Below, one piece after another: positions 55,303 to 63,876 of a stretch of 64,000 nucleotides of DNA. Where the stretch lies: the NCBI GenBank assembly GCA_021787335.1, contig JAJYMC010000039.1, positions 2,206 through 66,205 on the forward strand, written 5' to 3'. The notes beneath the pieces were generated by a model. That model had not been told where the DNA came from. It did no database searches and was given only the letters and a program-made list of their open reading frames with translations. Position numbers and translations under genes: made by a program. Numbering within the stretch: the first letter of the stretch is position 1; every line of letters begins with the position of its first letter. Source of the DNA: Bacillota bacterium (GTDB taxonomy: Bacteria > Bacillota > Sulfobacillia > JAJYWN01 > JAJZPE01).

Positions 55303-56004
55303 TTGTTCAGCTTCCTGGCCGCTCTCGGGGTCTCGGTGCTGCAGGCCCTGCTCTTCCAGACCGGTCACATCTCAGGCTCGAACACCTTCCCCCAACCACT
55401 GTCCGAAGACGAAGAGGCCAAGTACCTGAAGCGGCTGGCCAGCGGAGACTCGACGGCCAAGGACGTCCTGGTCGAACGAAACCTCCGGCTGGTCGCCCAC
55501 GTGGTCAAGAAGTTCGACAACACCGGTGAGGACATCGACGACCTCATCTCCATCGGGACCATCGGCCTCATCAAGGGAATCAGGACGTTCAACCCCAACA
55601 AGGGGACGCGGTTGGCGACCTACGCCGCCCGGTGCATCGAGAACGAGATCCTGATGTACCTGCGCTCGACCAAGCGCGTGCGGGCCGAGGTCTCCCTCTA
55701 TGACCCGATCGGGGTGGACCGCGAGGGCAACGAGATAACCCTCATTGACGTCCTCGGGTCCGATAACCCCGACGTCGTCCCCGACGAGGTCGAGAGCAGG
55801 TTCGAGGAGCACCGGCTGCGCGAGAAGCTCGGGTCGCTGGACGGCAAGGAGCGCGAGGTGCTCGAGCTGCGGTATGGGCTGGGCCAGTGCCGCGAGCGCA
55901 AGACCCAGCGCGAGATAGCGTGGCTGCTCGGAATCTCGCGGTCGTATGTGTCGCGCATCGAGAAGAGGGCCCTGGAGCGCATCCTCGGGCTGTTGACTCA
56001 GTAG
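55303..56004 (+). CDS. sigK: Sporulation sigma factor pro-sigma-K
   Basis: This 233-residue protein matches sigma-K, the late mother-cell sigma factor. It keeps the hydrophobic pro-sequence (MFSFLAALGVSVLQALLF), removed on activation, then NTFPQPLSEDEE, NLRLVAHVVKKFDNTGED (region 2), and TQREIAWLLGISRSYVSRIEKRAL (region 4). The gene is in one piece, without a skin element. TTG at 55303 lies 7 bases after GGAGGTG, which can be paired in an upstream inverted repeat. Confidence 0.93.
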   Translation: MFSFLAALGVSVLQALLFQTGHISGSNTFPQPLSEDEEAKYLKRLASGDSTAKDVLVERNLRLVAHVVKKFDNTGEDIDDLISIGTIGLIKGIRTFNPNKGTRLATYAARCIENEILMYLRSTKRVRAEVSLYDPIGVDREGNEITLIDVLGSDNPDVVPDEVESRFEEHRLREKLGSLDGKEREVLELRYGLGQCRERKTQREIAWLLGISRSYVSRIEKRALERILGLLTQ

Positions 56005-56070
56005 CGGCCGGGCGAGGCCATCGCTGGGGGCGCCGGCGGCGCTACGGGCGCGGCCATCATCTCCCCATGG

Positions 56071-56076
56071 TATAAT
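56071..56076 (+). promoter_or_regulatory. -10 box giving a probably leaderless mRNA
   Basis: TATAAT ends 6 bases before the ATG at 56083, so transcription would start at or next to the start codon. No good -35 is visible. Confidence 0.5.
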
Positions 56077-56082
56077 AGGCCC

Positions 56083-56583
56083 ATGAGCAGCAAGCTGCGG
56101 CCGGCGGAACTGGCGCCGACCATCTATGAAGTGAATTACGATCTCCTCTGGGGCAACGGCATCCGGGGCCTGCTCTTCGACCTCGACAACACCGTCGCCC
56201 CGTGGGACACACCAGACCCCGACGACCGGCTGGCCGATTTCATCGGCGACCTCCGGCGGCGGGGTTTCAAGGTCTGCATCGTCTCCAACGCCCGGCCGGC
56301 CCGCTGCGCCAGGTTCTCCGAGCGCCTTGGTGTCCCCGTCCTGCCGGACAGCGGCAAGCCCAGGCGGGCGGGCTTCCTCCGCGGCCTCGAGGCCATCGGG
56401 ACCAGGCCGGATGAGACGGCGGTCATCGGCGACCAGGTCTTCACGGACGTGTTCGGGGCCAACCGGGTCGGCCTGTACGCCATCCTCGTTACTCCCCTCG
56501 GCCGCCGGGAATTGGTCTGGACCAAGTTCATGCGGCTCCTCGAACGGTGGGCTCTGGCCCGGATGGGGCTGAGGCGCCCCTGA
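56083..56583 (+). CDS. YqeG-family HAD-IIIA phosphatase
   Basis: This 166-residue protein has the HAD motifs GLLFDLDNTVAPWD (motif I), VCIVSNARPARC (motif II) and VIGDQVFTDVFGANRVGLYAI (motif IV). YqeG-like proteins are phosphatases or sugar-phosphate phosphatases of unclear role, common in Firmicutes. No Shine-Dalgarno sequence precedes the ATG, but a TATAAT lies directly upstream, so translation may be leaderless. A terminator follows. Confidence 0.9.
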   Translation: MSSKLRPAELAPTIYEVNYDLLWGNGIRGLLFDLDNTVAPWDTPDPDDRLADFIGDLRRRGFKVCIVSNARPARCARFSERLGVPVLPDSGKPRRAGFLRGLEAIGTRPDETAVIGDQVFTDVFGANRVGLYAILVTPLGRRELVWTKFMRLLERWALARMGLRRP

Positions 56584-56642
56584 CGGGCGACTCTGGCGGT
56601 CGGCCCGCTGGCGTCCATCAAACGGCATCAAAGCAGCAGCGA

Positions 56643-56677
56643 CCCCCGGCCATGAAGGCGCGGGGGCCTTTGTTTGT
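56643..56677 (+). terminator. Terminator after yqeG-like gene
   Basis: CCCCCG (56643-56648) and CGGGGG (56661-56666) pair; the following bases include TTTGTTTG. Confidence 0.6.
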
Positions 56678-56854
56678 CCCCCCGGCCCGACACAATATTA
56701 AACCGTTCGACACGGACATGAAGTTCCAGACAACGACAAATCTTGACAAGGGGCTTGGCCTAGAATGATGAAGGCATGAAAGACCGGTCGTCACGCGTCG
56801 CGGCGCCGAGGCAGAGGCCGTAGGCAGGCGCGACGGCCGTAAGGAGGGACGTCT

Positions 56855-57220
56855 TTGATCCGGGTCCTGCTAGCCGACGACCATTCCGCGCTCCGCGAAG
56901 TCATCAGCGCTTACCTCACCAAGTACCCCTCCGTGTTCGAGGTGGTGGCCGAGGCCGGAAACGGTAAGGCCGCTGTCGAACTGGCTGAGAACGTGAGGCC
57001 CGACGTCATCATCATGGATCTTCGGATGCCGGTGCTCGACGGGGTCGAGGCGATACGGCTTTTGAAGCGACTCGGCAATCCGGCCAAGATCATCGCCTAC
57101 ACCAGCCTGGCCGACAATGACGCCATCGACCAGACCCGTTCCGCGGGGGCCGTGGCCTGTCTGCCCAAGCCCTGCAACCTGGAGGACCTCAAGGATGCCA
57201 TCCTGGCGGCTGCCGGGTGA
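56855..57220 (+). CDS. Single-domain response regulator
   Basis: This 121-residue receiver has ADDHSALREVI (acidic pocket), the phosphorylated aspartate in DVIIMDLRMPVLDG, AYTS (Thr) and the lysine in CLPKPCN. There is no output domain, so it acts like CheY or Spo0F through protein contact. The TTG at 56855 follows AAGGAGGG. No histidine kinase gene is adjacent. Confidence 0.92.
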   Translation: MIRVLLADDHSALREVISAYLTKYPSVFEVVAEAGNGKAAVELAENVRPDVIIMDLRMPVLDGVEAIRLLKRLGNPAKIIAYTSLADNDAIDQTRSAGAVACLPKPCNLEDLKDAILAAAG

Positions 57221-57316
57221 CCCCTGGACCGGATAGGAAGTCGAAGAAATGCGTATACTGTAACCGGTCGCTAGAAATGACTACTGTCTTTTTGGGTTAG
57301 CGGCCGGTGAAAGGAA

Positions 57317-57616
57317 TTGGGCGGAGACCTCTTTACCGTCAACCGCCTCGTGCCAGCCGACGCGGTCCTCGGGCCGCGTAGTTCGCAGCGTCTGCTGAGC
57401 CTCCTTCGCAGCATCGTCCGGGACATCCGCCGGGTGAACCCGGGGATGAAGTCCTACCACCTGTACGACATCAGCTTCCAGAGGCGCGACGACAATATCG
57501 ACATCCGGCTCTACTTCCAGGGCGATACGGCCAAGCGCGGGGATGAGGCCGAGGGCGTCAACGAGCCCAGGCAAACGGCGGCGGTCCCGCAGCCGGCCGG
57601 AGTCAAAGGCGATTGA
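57317..57616 (+). CDS. Small hypothetical protein (99 aa)
   Basis: The frame opens at TTG 57317. It encodes a charged soluble protein with RLLSLLRSIVRDIRRV and SYHLYDISFQRRDDNIDIRLYFQG, suggesting a helix followed by beta strands; the last ~25 residues are Pro/Gln-rich. No family is recognised. The ribosome site (AAAGGA) is too close to the TTG, which leaves the start uncertain. It ends before a clear terminator. Confidence 0.55.
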   Translation: MGGDLFTVNRLVPADAVLGPRSSQRLLSLLRSIVRDIRRVNPGMKSYHLYDISFQRRDDNIDIRLYFQGDTAKRGDEAEGVNEPRQTAAVPQPAGVKGD

Positions 57617-57641
57617 CGAGTTCTCACGATAGCGCGTCCGG

Positions 57642-57670
57642 CCCCGGCCGATGAGGTCGGGGTTTTCTTT
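57642..57670 (+). terminator. Terminator after the 99-aa gene
   Basis: CCCCGGCC (57642-57649) and GGTCGGGG (57655-57662) pair and are followed by TTTTCTTT. Confidence 0.8.
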
Positions 57671-57781
57671 ATGCTGGTCAGGAGGGCCGGCGCAAGGAAA
57701 CCGCGGCTAGATGTCGCAGGAAAACGGCAGCCACGGATGGAAGTCTCTCTGGCGGTTCATTCTGCAGGCAGGGAGGCGTTC

Positions 57782-58546
57782 GTGCGGTTGCCGGTCTATG
57801 CCGCTTTCGTCTTCGTCCTCGGGCTGGTCGTTGGGAGCTTCCTCAACGTGGTCGCCTACCGGCTGCCGCGGCATCAGTCGCTGGCTTTCCCGCCGTCGCA
57901 TTGTCCCGATTGCGGCGCCCGCCTGCGCCCGGCCGACCTCGTCCCGGTCTTCAGCTGGCTGGCCCTGCGCGGGCGCTGCCGGTACTGCGGCCGGCCCATC
58001 TCGCCGCGGTACCCGGTTGTCGAGTCGATCACCGGGCTCCTCTTTCTGCTCGTCTTCGTCGCCCGCGGACCGGGCCTCGGCCTCGTCCCGGGTTTCGTCT
58101 TGGCGGCCCTGATGGTGGCCGTCGCGGCCATCGACCTCGACCTCCGGATCATCCCGAACCCCCTGACCCTCTGCGGCGTCGTGGCCGGGCTCGCCTTCGG
58201 CCTCCTGGGCTGGAGCGGCGTCGGCCTCTGGCAAGCCCTGATGGGGCTGGTCGTCTGCGGAGGCTTCCTGCTGGTCGTCGGCCTGGCCGGCCGCGGCGGC
58301 ATGGGGGGCGGCGATGTCAAGCTGGGGGCGGTCATCGGCGCCTTCCTCGGCTGGAGCACCGGCCTCTTCGGCATCCTTCTCGGCTTCGTCATCGGGGCGG
58401 TGGTCGGCCTCGGCCTCATCGTCACGGGCATCAGGGGGCGCAAGGACGCCATCCCCTTCGGGCCGTTCCTGGCCCTGGGGGCGGTCTTCAGTTACCTGTG
58501 GGGCGGCCGGATCGTCGCCGCTTATCTCAACCTTTTTGTGAGGTGA
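57782..58546 (+). CDS. Prepilin peptidase (A24 family)
   Basis: This ~254-residue membrane protein cleaves and methylates type IV prepilin-like proteins. It has FVLGLVVGSFLNVVAYRLPR, two zinc-type CxxC pairs (CPDCGARL, CRYCGRPI), the aspartate motif AAIDLDLRIIPN, and the GGGDVKLGAVIGAF active site. The GTG at 57782 follows GGGAGG; a longer frame exists but lacks a suitable site. No pilin gene is in the window. Confidence 0.92.
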   Translation: MRLPVYAAFVFVLGLVVGSFLNVVAYRLPRHQSLAFPPSHCPDCGARLRPADLVPVFSWLALRGRCRYCGRPISPRYPVVESITGLLFLLVFVARGPGLGLVPGFVLAALMVAVAAIDLDLRIIPNPLTLCGVVAGLAFGLLGWSGVGLWQALMGLVVCGGFLLVVGLAGRGGMGGGDVKLGAVIGAFLGWSTGLFGILLGFVIGAVVGLGLIVTGIRGRKDAIPFGPFLALGAVFSYLWGGRIVAAYLNLFVR

Positions 58547-58553
58547 CCTGTCC

Positions 58554-59753
58554 ATGGGGCTCAGCCACGAAGCGCTCGAGGCACTCAAGACCAGGGCCGG
58601 CAAGGTCGTCGACGAGTTGGCCCCGACCCTCATTGAAACCAGCGACGCCATCTACGAGGAGCCGGAGCTGGGGCTCCAGGAAGTGAAGGCGGCCGCCCGG
58701 CTGTCCGGGCTGCTGGAGCGGAAGGGCCTGACCGTACGACGCGGCCTCGCCGGGATGCCGACGGCCTTCGTCGCCGCAAAGGACGGGCGCGGGCCCGGGC
58801 CGCGGGTGGCCATCCTGGCCGAGTACGACGCCCTGCCGGGGATCGGCCACGGCTGCGGGCACAACATCATCGGCACATCCGCCGTCGGGGCGGGCATCGC
58901 CGTCGCCGCGGTCATGGGCCAGCTCGAGGGGACCGTCCTGGTCGTCGGCTGCCCGGCCGAGGAGGGGGCCGTCGACAACGCCGGGGGCAAGGTCACGCTG
59001 GTCGAGGACGGGTTCTTCAAGGGCATCGACGCGGCCATCATGGCCCACCCCTCCAGCCGGACCTCGGTCGAAGGGACCTCGACCGCCCGCGAGGCCATGG
59101 AGATAAGCTTCAAGGGCCGGTCGGCCCACGCCGCCGGTGCCCCCCACGAGGGCATCAACGCCCTCGACGCGGCCATCCTGACCTTCAACGGGATCAACGC
59201 CCTGCGCCAGCACGTCAAGGACGACGTCCGCATCCACGGCGTCATCACCAAGGGCGGCGTGGCCCCGAATATCGTCCCGGACTACTCCGAGATCAGGCTC
59301 TACGTACGTTCCAACGACCGCGCCTACCTGGCCCAGACGGTGGAGAAGGTACGGGACTGCGCCCGCGGCGCGGCCCTGGCCACCGGGGCCACGGTCAGCT
59401 TCCGGAAGACGGCCAACACCTACGAGAACATGCGCACCAACAAGGCGCTGGCCGCGACGATGCAGGTCAACCTGGAGACCCTCGGGCAGAAGGTCGAGAA
59501 GCCGGAGCGCCCGGGTTCGGGCTCGACCGACATGGGCAACGTCAGCCAGGTCATCCCGGCGGTCCACGCCTACATCGGCATCTGCGGCAAGAACGTGGTC
59601 GGCCACAGCCGCGAGTTCGCCGAGGCGACCATCACCGAGGCCGGGCACGCCGGCCTTTTGGACGGGGCCAAGGCCATGGCGATGACGGTCATCGACCTCC
59701 TGGGCCAGGCCGACCTCCTCCGGCGGGTGAAGGACGAGTTCGCCGCCGGGTGA
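58554..59753 (+). CDS. M20-family amidohydrolase (aminobenzoyl-glutamate hydrolase-like)
   Basis: This 399-residue metallo-peptidase has AILAEYDALPGIGHGCGHNIIG (metal His and Asp), GCPAEEGAVDNAGGK (catalytic Glu), AIMAHPSS and the dimerisation domain GRSAHAAGAPHEGINALDA. It probably deacylates an N-acyl or aminobenzoyl-amino acid. The ATG is 7 bases after the previous stop, so it is probably co-transcribed with the peptidase. Ribosome site AGGTGA. Confidence 0.9.
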   Translation: MGLSHEALEALKTRAGKVVDELAPTLIETSDAIYEEPELGLQEVKAAARLSGLLERKGLTVRRGLAGMPTAFVAAKDGRGPGPRVAILAEYDALPGIGHGCGHNIIGTSAVGAGIAVAAVMGQLEGTVLVVGCPAEEGAVDNAGGKVTLVEDGFFKGIDAAIMAHPSSRTSVEGTSTAREAMEISFKGRSAHAAGAPHEGINALDAAILTFNGINALRQHVKDDVRIHGVITKGGVAPNIVPDYSEIRLYVRSNDRAYLAQTVEKVRDCARGAALATGATVSFRKTANTYENMRTNKALAATMQVNLETLGQKVEKPERPGSGSTDMGNVSQVIPAVHAYIGICGKNVVGHSREFAEATITEAGHAGLLDGAKAMAMTVIDLLGQADLLRRVKDEFAAG

Positions 59754-59831
59754 CCGACGCGGCGCCTCCGGACGTGGGGGAAGGCCCTGGGACGAGTTTC
59801 ATAGAGTAAAGTCAGCCTTTGTTGCCCAAAA

Positions 59832-59866
59832 GGGTCGTGGTCGGTTGACCACGACCCCAATCTTTT
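59832..59866 (+). terminator. Terminator of the peptidase-amidohydrolase unit
   Basis: A perfect 11-bp stem (59832-59842 with 59847-59857), 4-base loop, then CAATCTTTT. Confidence 0.8.
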
Positions 59867-59960
59867 CCACGTTTCCTTTCGAATGCATTAATACCAGCTT
59901 TCAGCGCCCGGAACGCCCGGCCGCGAGGCCGGCTCGGGGGACGAAGGGGGAGGGTCGCCG

Positions 59961-60380
59961 ATGGTGATGGTCATCAACGCCAGCAGACACTCGCTTCTGG
60001 CCGGTCGAGCACAGCGGATCAGTGGCCCGTGGGGCGGCCTCGGCTCCATCCTCAACCGCCCCGAACTCTACCCCGGGCAGGGCGTGATCGTCGACGGCGA
60101 CCTCGTCAAGGCAGCCAAGACGGTCGGGACGCGGTTCCTGCGGCAACCGATCGATGTCATCTTCGCCGACCGGCTCGGCCGGGTCATCGCCCTGGAAGCC
60201 GGAGTGAAACCCTCCGCCCACCTGCCGGTGCCCCTCGGGACGACGATGGTGCTGAAGCTGCCGGCCGGAAGCATCGGGATGAGTTCGACCGCCGTCGGTG
60301 ATCAGGTCGCGGTGGTCGACGATAGGGAGACCGCCGCCGAAGAAGCCAGAGAGAGCACGAGCGTAGAGACCGCCGGGTAG
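59961..60380 (+). CDS. DUF192 family protein
   Basis: This 139-residue protein has the DUF192 pattern: TRFLRQPIDVIFADRLGRVIAL, KPSAHLPVP and VLKLPAGSIGMSSTAVGDQV. No signal peptide is present, unlike many homologues. The function of the family is unknown. A Glu/Ser-rich tail follows. GGGGGAGGG precedes the ATG. The stop codon lies inside the first arm of the terminator. Confidence 0.8.
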   Translation: MVMVINASRHSLLAGRAQRISGPWGGLGSILNRPELYPGQGVIVDGDLVKAAKTVGTRFLRQPIDVIFADRLGRVIALEAGVKPSAHLPVPLGTTMVLKLPAGSIGMSSTAVGDQVAVVDDRETAAEEARESTSVETAG

Positions 60381-60406
60381 ATGGCTGACCCGGCGGTTCA
60401 TTTTTC
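60369..60406 (+). terminator. Terminator of the DUF192 gene
   Basis: Ten-bp arms (60369-60378 with 60388-60397) are followed by TCATTTTTC. A TATAAT (60410-60415), probably the -10 of the next gene, follows at once. Confidence 0.8.
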
Positions 60407-60475
60407 TGATATAATGTCTTCGAGAATGTAGGTTAAGCTGGGGTCGGACTCCACGAGGCCCCGGGAGGTGCCGCC

Positions 60476-62512
60476 GTGGCCGGTCAGACCAAGACCGTTA
60501 GAACCGCCTGCCCCCTCGACTGCTGGGACGCCTGCGCCCTGCTGGTTGACGTCGAGGATGGGCGGGCGGTTTCCGTTCGCGGCGACCCGGATCATCCGGT
60601 GACCCGCGGCTTCGCTTGCCCGAAGGCCCAGCGCCAGTTGGAGCGACTGTACTCACCCGAGCGGCTGCTGCACCCGTTGATCAGGCCGGCGCGCGGGGCC
60701 GACTTCAAGCAGGTGTCCTGGGACGCCGCTCTCGACCTCGTCGCCGAGCGGCTGTCGGCGGTGAAAGAGCGTTACGGCTCGCTGGGCGTGCTGCTTAACT
60801 ATGACGCGGGGGCCGGCGGTCTCCTGAAAAACCTCGAGCATCGCTTCTGGAACCTCTTCGGCGGCGTGACCGTCCCGGTCGGCAGCCTGTGCTGGGCCGG
60901 CGGCATCGCCGCCCAGAAGTACGACTTCGGCGCCGTCCTCGGGAACGACCCGGCCGACGCCGTCCACTCCAAGCTGATCATCCTCTGGGGTCGCAACCCG
61001 GTCTTCACCAACACGCACTTCTTGCCGTTCCTCCGCCAGGCCAAGGCCCGTGGGGCGGAGGTCATCCTCATCGACCCGGTCCACACGGCCACGGCCGCGC
61101 TGGCCGACCGCCACATCGCCCCCCGGCCGGGCACCGACGGCGCTCTGGCCCTGGCGATGGCCTCCGTGATCATCGCCGAGGGACTGGCTGACCGGGCCTT
61201 CCTGGCCGAGCGGACCTTCGGCTTCGACGAGTTCGCCAAGCTGGCCGCGGAGTACCCGCCCGAGCGGGCCGCGGCCATCTGCGACGTGCCAGCCGCGACC
61301 ATCCGCGACCTGGCCCGGCGTTACGCGAAGACCCGCCCCACGGCCATCCACCTCGGCTGGGGGATGCAGCGGTACTCCAACGGCGGCGCGGCCATCCGGG
61401 CCATCGACGCCCTGGGCGCTCTGACCGGCAACATCGGTCGGGTCGGCGGCGGGGTCATCTACGCCAACCAGGCCACCGACGGGGTCTTCCCGGACCTTCG
61501 GGCCGCCGATCGCGCGGTGGCCCACCGCGGCTTCATGCGGGCCAGGATGGGCGCCGAGATCCTGGCGGCCGATGACCCGCCGGTGAAGGCCTTCTTCGTC
61601 ACCCGGTCCAACCCGGTGGCCCAGTCGCCCAACACCTCGCTGGTCCTCAAGGCTCTGGAGGCGGTCGACTTCAAGGTCGTCGTCGACCTGACCATGACCG
61701 ACACCGCGGCCATGGCCGACGTCGTCCTCCCGTGCACGACGCCCTTCGAGGAGGAGGACGTGGTCTTCTGTTCTTGGCATAACCACATCAACTACGGCGT
61801 CCCGGCCGTCGAGCCGGTGGCTGAGGCCCGCTCGGACCTGGCCATCTACTCGGCCCTGGCCGCCAGGCTTGGGTTCGGCGATGAGTTCCGGCGGACACCA
61901 TCGGAATGGATCGAGACCTATTTCTCCCGTCTGGCCGAGGCCGGGGTGAAGGCGGCCGACGTCCGCGGCCGGTCGTTCCGCAACCCCTTCGCCGTCGACG
62001 TCCCATGGGCCGACGGTGGGTTCAAGACGCCTTCAGGACGGTTCGAGTTTTACTCCGAGAAGGCCGCGGCCGACGGGCACGACGCGCTGGCGCGGTTCCA
62101 CGAACCGGTCGAGTGGGTGGGCCGGACGTCCGGCGGCGGGCGAAAGGCCACGGACGGACGGGCGATCGAATTCCCGTTGCAGCTCATCACCCCGCGCCAC
62201 CGTGAGACGCTGCACTCGCAGTTCTACAAGCGGGTCACCGGCGGGCGCGGCTTGGCCGTCGAGGTCTCGACGGGGTTCGCGCGGGCTCGCGGCCTCAAGG
62301 ACGGCGAGGCCGTTCGGGTCGTGTCGCCGCGCGGCGAGGTCCGGGCCCGACTCCTTGTGCGCGACGACCTCCGCGACGACGTGGCCCTGGTCTACGCGGG
62401 CGGCTCGGTCCGCGACCGCGAGGCCATCAACCTGTTGACCCCCGACCGCGAGACGGACCTCGGGCACGGGGCCGCCTACTTCGATTGCACCTGCGACGTG
62501 CGCCCGGCCTGA
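60476..62512 (+). CDS. Molybdopterin-dependent oxidoreductase (DMSO reductase family)
   Basis: This 678-residue protein has the N-terminal [4Fe-4S] ligands in TACPLDCWDAC and GFACPK, the molybdopterin-binding blocks LIILWGRNPVFTNTH, ILIDPVHTATAALAD and GWGMQRYSNG, and a C-terminal dinucleotide-binding domain (LITPRHRETLHSQF). There is no Tat signal, so it is cytosolic. No separate electron-transfer subunit lies next to it and the substrate is unknown. The GTG follows GGGAGGTG. Confidence 0.9.
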   Translation: MAGQTKTVRTACPLDCWDACALLVDVEDGRAVSVRGDPDHPVTRGFACPKAQRQLERLYSPERLLHPLIRPARGADFKQVSWDAALDLVAERLSAVKERYGSLGVLLNYDAGAGGLLKNLEHRFWNLFGGVTVPVGSLCWAGGIAAQKYDFGAVLGNDPADAVHSKLIILWGRNPVFTNTHFLPFLRQAKARGAEVILIDPVHTATAALADRHIAPRPGTDGALALAMASVIIAEGLADRAFLAERTFGFDEFAKLAAEYPPERAAAICDVPAATIRDLARRYAKTRPTAIHLGWGMQRYSNGGAAIRAIDALGALTGNIGRVGGGVIYANQATDGVFPDLRAADRAVAHRGFMRARMGAEILAADDPPVKAFFVTRSNPVAQSPNTSLVLKALEAVDFKVVVDLTMTDTAAMADVVLPCTTPFEEEDVVFCSWHNHINYGVPAVEPVAEARSDLAIYSALAARLGFGDEFRRTPSEWIETYFSRLAEAGVKAADVRGRSFRNPFAVDVPWADGGFKTPSGRFEFYSEKAAADGHDALARFHEPVEWVGRTSGGGRKATDGRAIEFPLQLITPRHRETLHSQFYKRVTGGRGLAVEVSTGFARARGLKDGEAVRVVSPRGEVRARLLVRDDLRDDVALVYAGGSVRDREAINLLTPDRETDLGHGAAYFDCTCDVRPA

Positions 62513-62582
62513 GACCGCTCGGACCGCCACCCGCCGCGTGTCCATAACACCGCAGCAACCATCACAAACCTTGGAGGCCTAG

Positions 62583-63830
62583 ATGATGAGCTACCTGAGC
62601 CACCTGGAATGTCCGAAGTGCGGAAAGACTTACGATGCCGGTAAGGCCCAGACCGTCTGCGAGTGCGGGTCGCCGCTCCTGGCGCGCTACGACCTGGAGG
62701 TCGTGGCCAAGAAGGTCAAGCGAGACGACCTGAAGGGCCGGGTCTCCAGCCTCTGGCGGTACCGCGAGCTGCTGCCGGTGAACGACGACCGCAACGTCAT
62801 CAGCCTGGGCGAGGGGATGACCCCGATGCTCGCGTCCCCTAAACTGGGACAAGCCGTCGGCCTGCCGAAGCTGTACATCAAGGATGAGGGGCTGAACCCG
62901 ACGGGCACCTTCAAGGCCCGCGGCGCGGCCGTTGGCGTTTCTAAAGCCAGAGAGCTCGGTATCCACGCGGTCGCCATGCCGACGGCCGGAAACGCCGGCG
63001 GGGCCTGGTCCGCATACGCCGCCAAGGCCGGGCTGGCCATGTACGTGGTCATGCCCGTGGACGCCCCGGACCTGGCCAAGAAGGAATGCGTGGCCGCCGG
63101 CGCCGGCACCTATCTCGTCAAGGGGCTCATCTCCGACGCCGGGAAGATCGTCGGGCAGGCCGCCAAGACCCAGGGCTGGTTCGACGCCTCGACCCTCAAG
63201 GAACCGTACCGCATCGAGGGCAAGAAGACCATGGGGCTGGAGATCGCCGAGCAGTTCGAATGGGAGCTGCCCGACGCCATCCTCTATCCGACCGGCGGCG
63301 GCGTCGGCATCATCGGCATCTACAAGGCCCTCCAGGAGATGGAGGCCATTGGCTGGATCAAGAAGGGGGCCAAGTGGCCCAAGCTGATCTCGGTCCAGGC
63401 CGACGGCTGCTCGCCCATCGTCCGGGCATACCGCGAGGGCAAGAACGTCTCTGAGTTCCACACCGGCGCGCAGACGCTGGCCGCCGGCATCCGCGTGCCC
63501 AAGGCCCTCGGCGATTTCCTCGTCCTCGAGGCCGTCCGCGAGACCGGAGGCGTGGCCATCTCGGTCAACGACGACGAGATCATGAAGGCCCTGCTGCTGG
63601 TGGCCCGGACCGAGGGCATGCTGATCTGCCCGGAGGGCGCGGCGGCCGTGGCCGCCCTGCCTCACCTGGTCAAACAAGGCGTGCTCAACGCCGGGGAACG
63701 GGTCGTCGTCCTGAACACCGGTTCCGGTCTCAAGTATCCGGACCTCATCGCCATCGACCTGCCGGTGCTCGAGAAGGAAGCCCAACTCCAGGTGGCCACG
63801 GCAGGGGAGCGGACGGGCGGCGCAGAATAA
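62583..63830 (+). CDS. thrC: Threonine synthase
   Basis: This PLP enzyme converts O-phosphohomoserine to threonine. It has an N-terminal zinc ribbon (CPKCGKTYD, CECGSPLL), the PLP lysine in NPTGTFKARGAA, the AMPTAGNAGGAW loop and LYPTGGGVGIIGI. Two ATGs in tandem (62583, 62586) follow GGAGG; either is possible. The length is ~415 residues, the short bacterial/archaeal type. Confidence 0.9.
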   Translation: MMSYLSHLECPKCGKTYDAGKAQTVCECGSPLLARYDLEVVAKKVKRDDLKGRVSSLWRYRELLPVNDDRNVISLGEGMTPMLASPKLGQAVGLPKLYIKDEGLNPTGTFKARGAAVGVSKARELGIHAVAMPTAGNAGGAWSAYAAKAGLAMYVVMPVDAPDLAKKECVAAGAGTYLVKGLISDAGKIVGQAAKTQGWFDASTLKEPYRIEGKKTMGLEIAEQFEWELPDAILYPTGGGVGIIGIYKALQEMEAIGWIKKGAKWPKLISVQADGCSPIVRAYREGKNVSEFHTGAQTLAAGIRVPKALGDFLVLEAVRETGGVAISVNDDEIMKALLLVARTEGMLICPEGAAAVAALPHLVKQGVLNAGERVVVLNTGSGLKYPDLIAIDLPVLEKEAQLQVATAGERTGGAE

Positions 63831-63876
63831 AACCGTATCACCGTCCCCAAAGAACAGCAGAGGGGGTCACGAGACA

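Noticed and set aside
56743-56766. TTGACA and TAGAAT before the response regulator gene
   Set aside because: The spacer is only 12 bases, too short for a normal sigma-A promoter.
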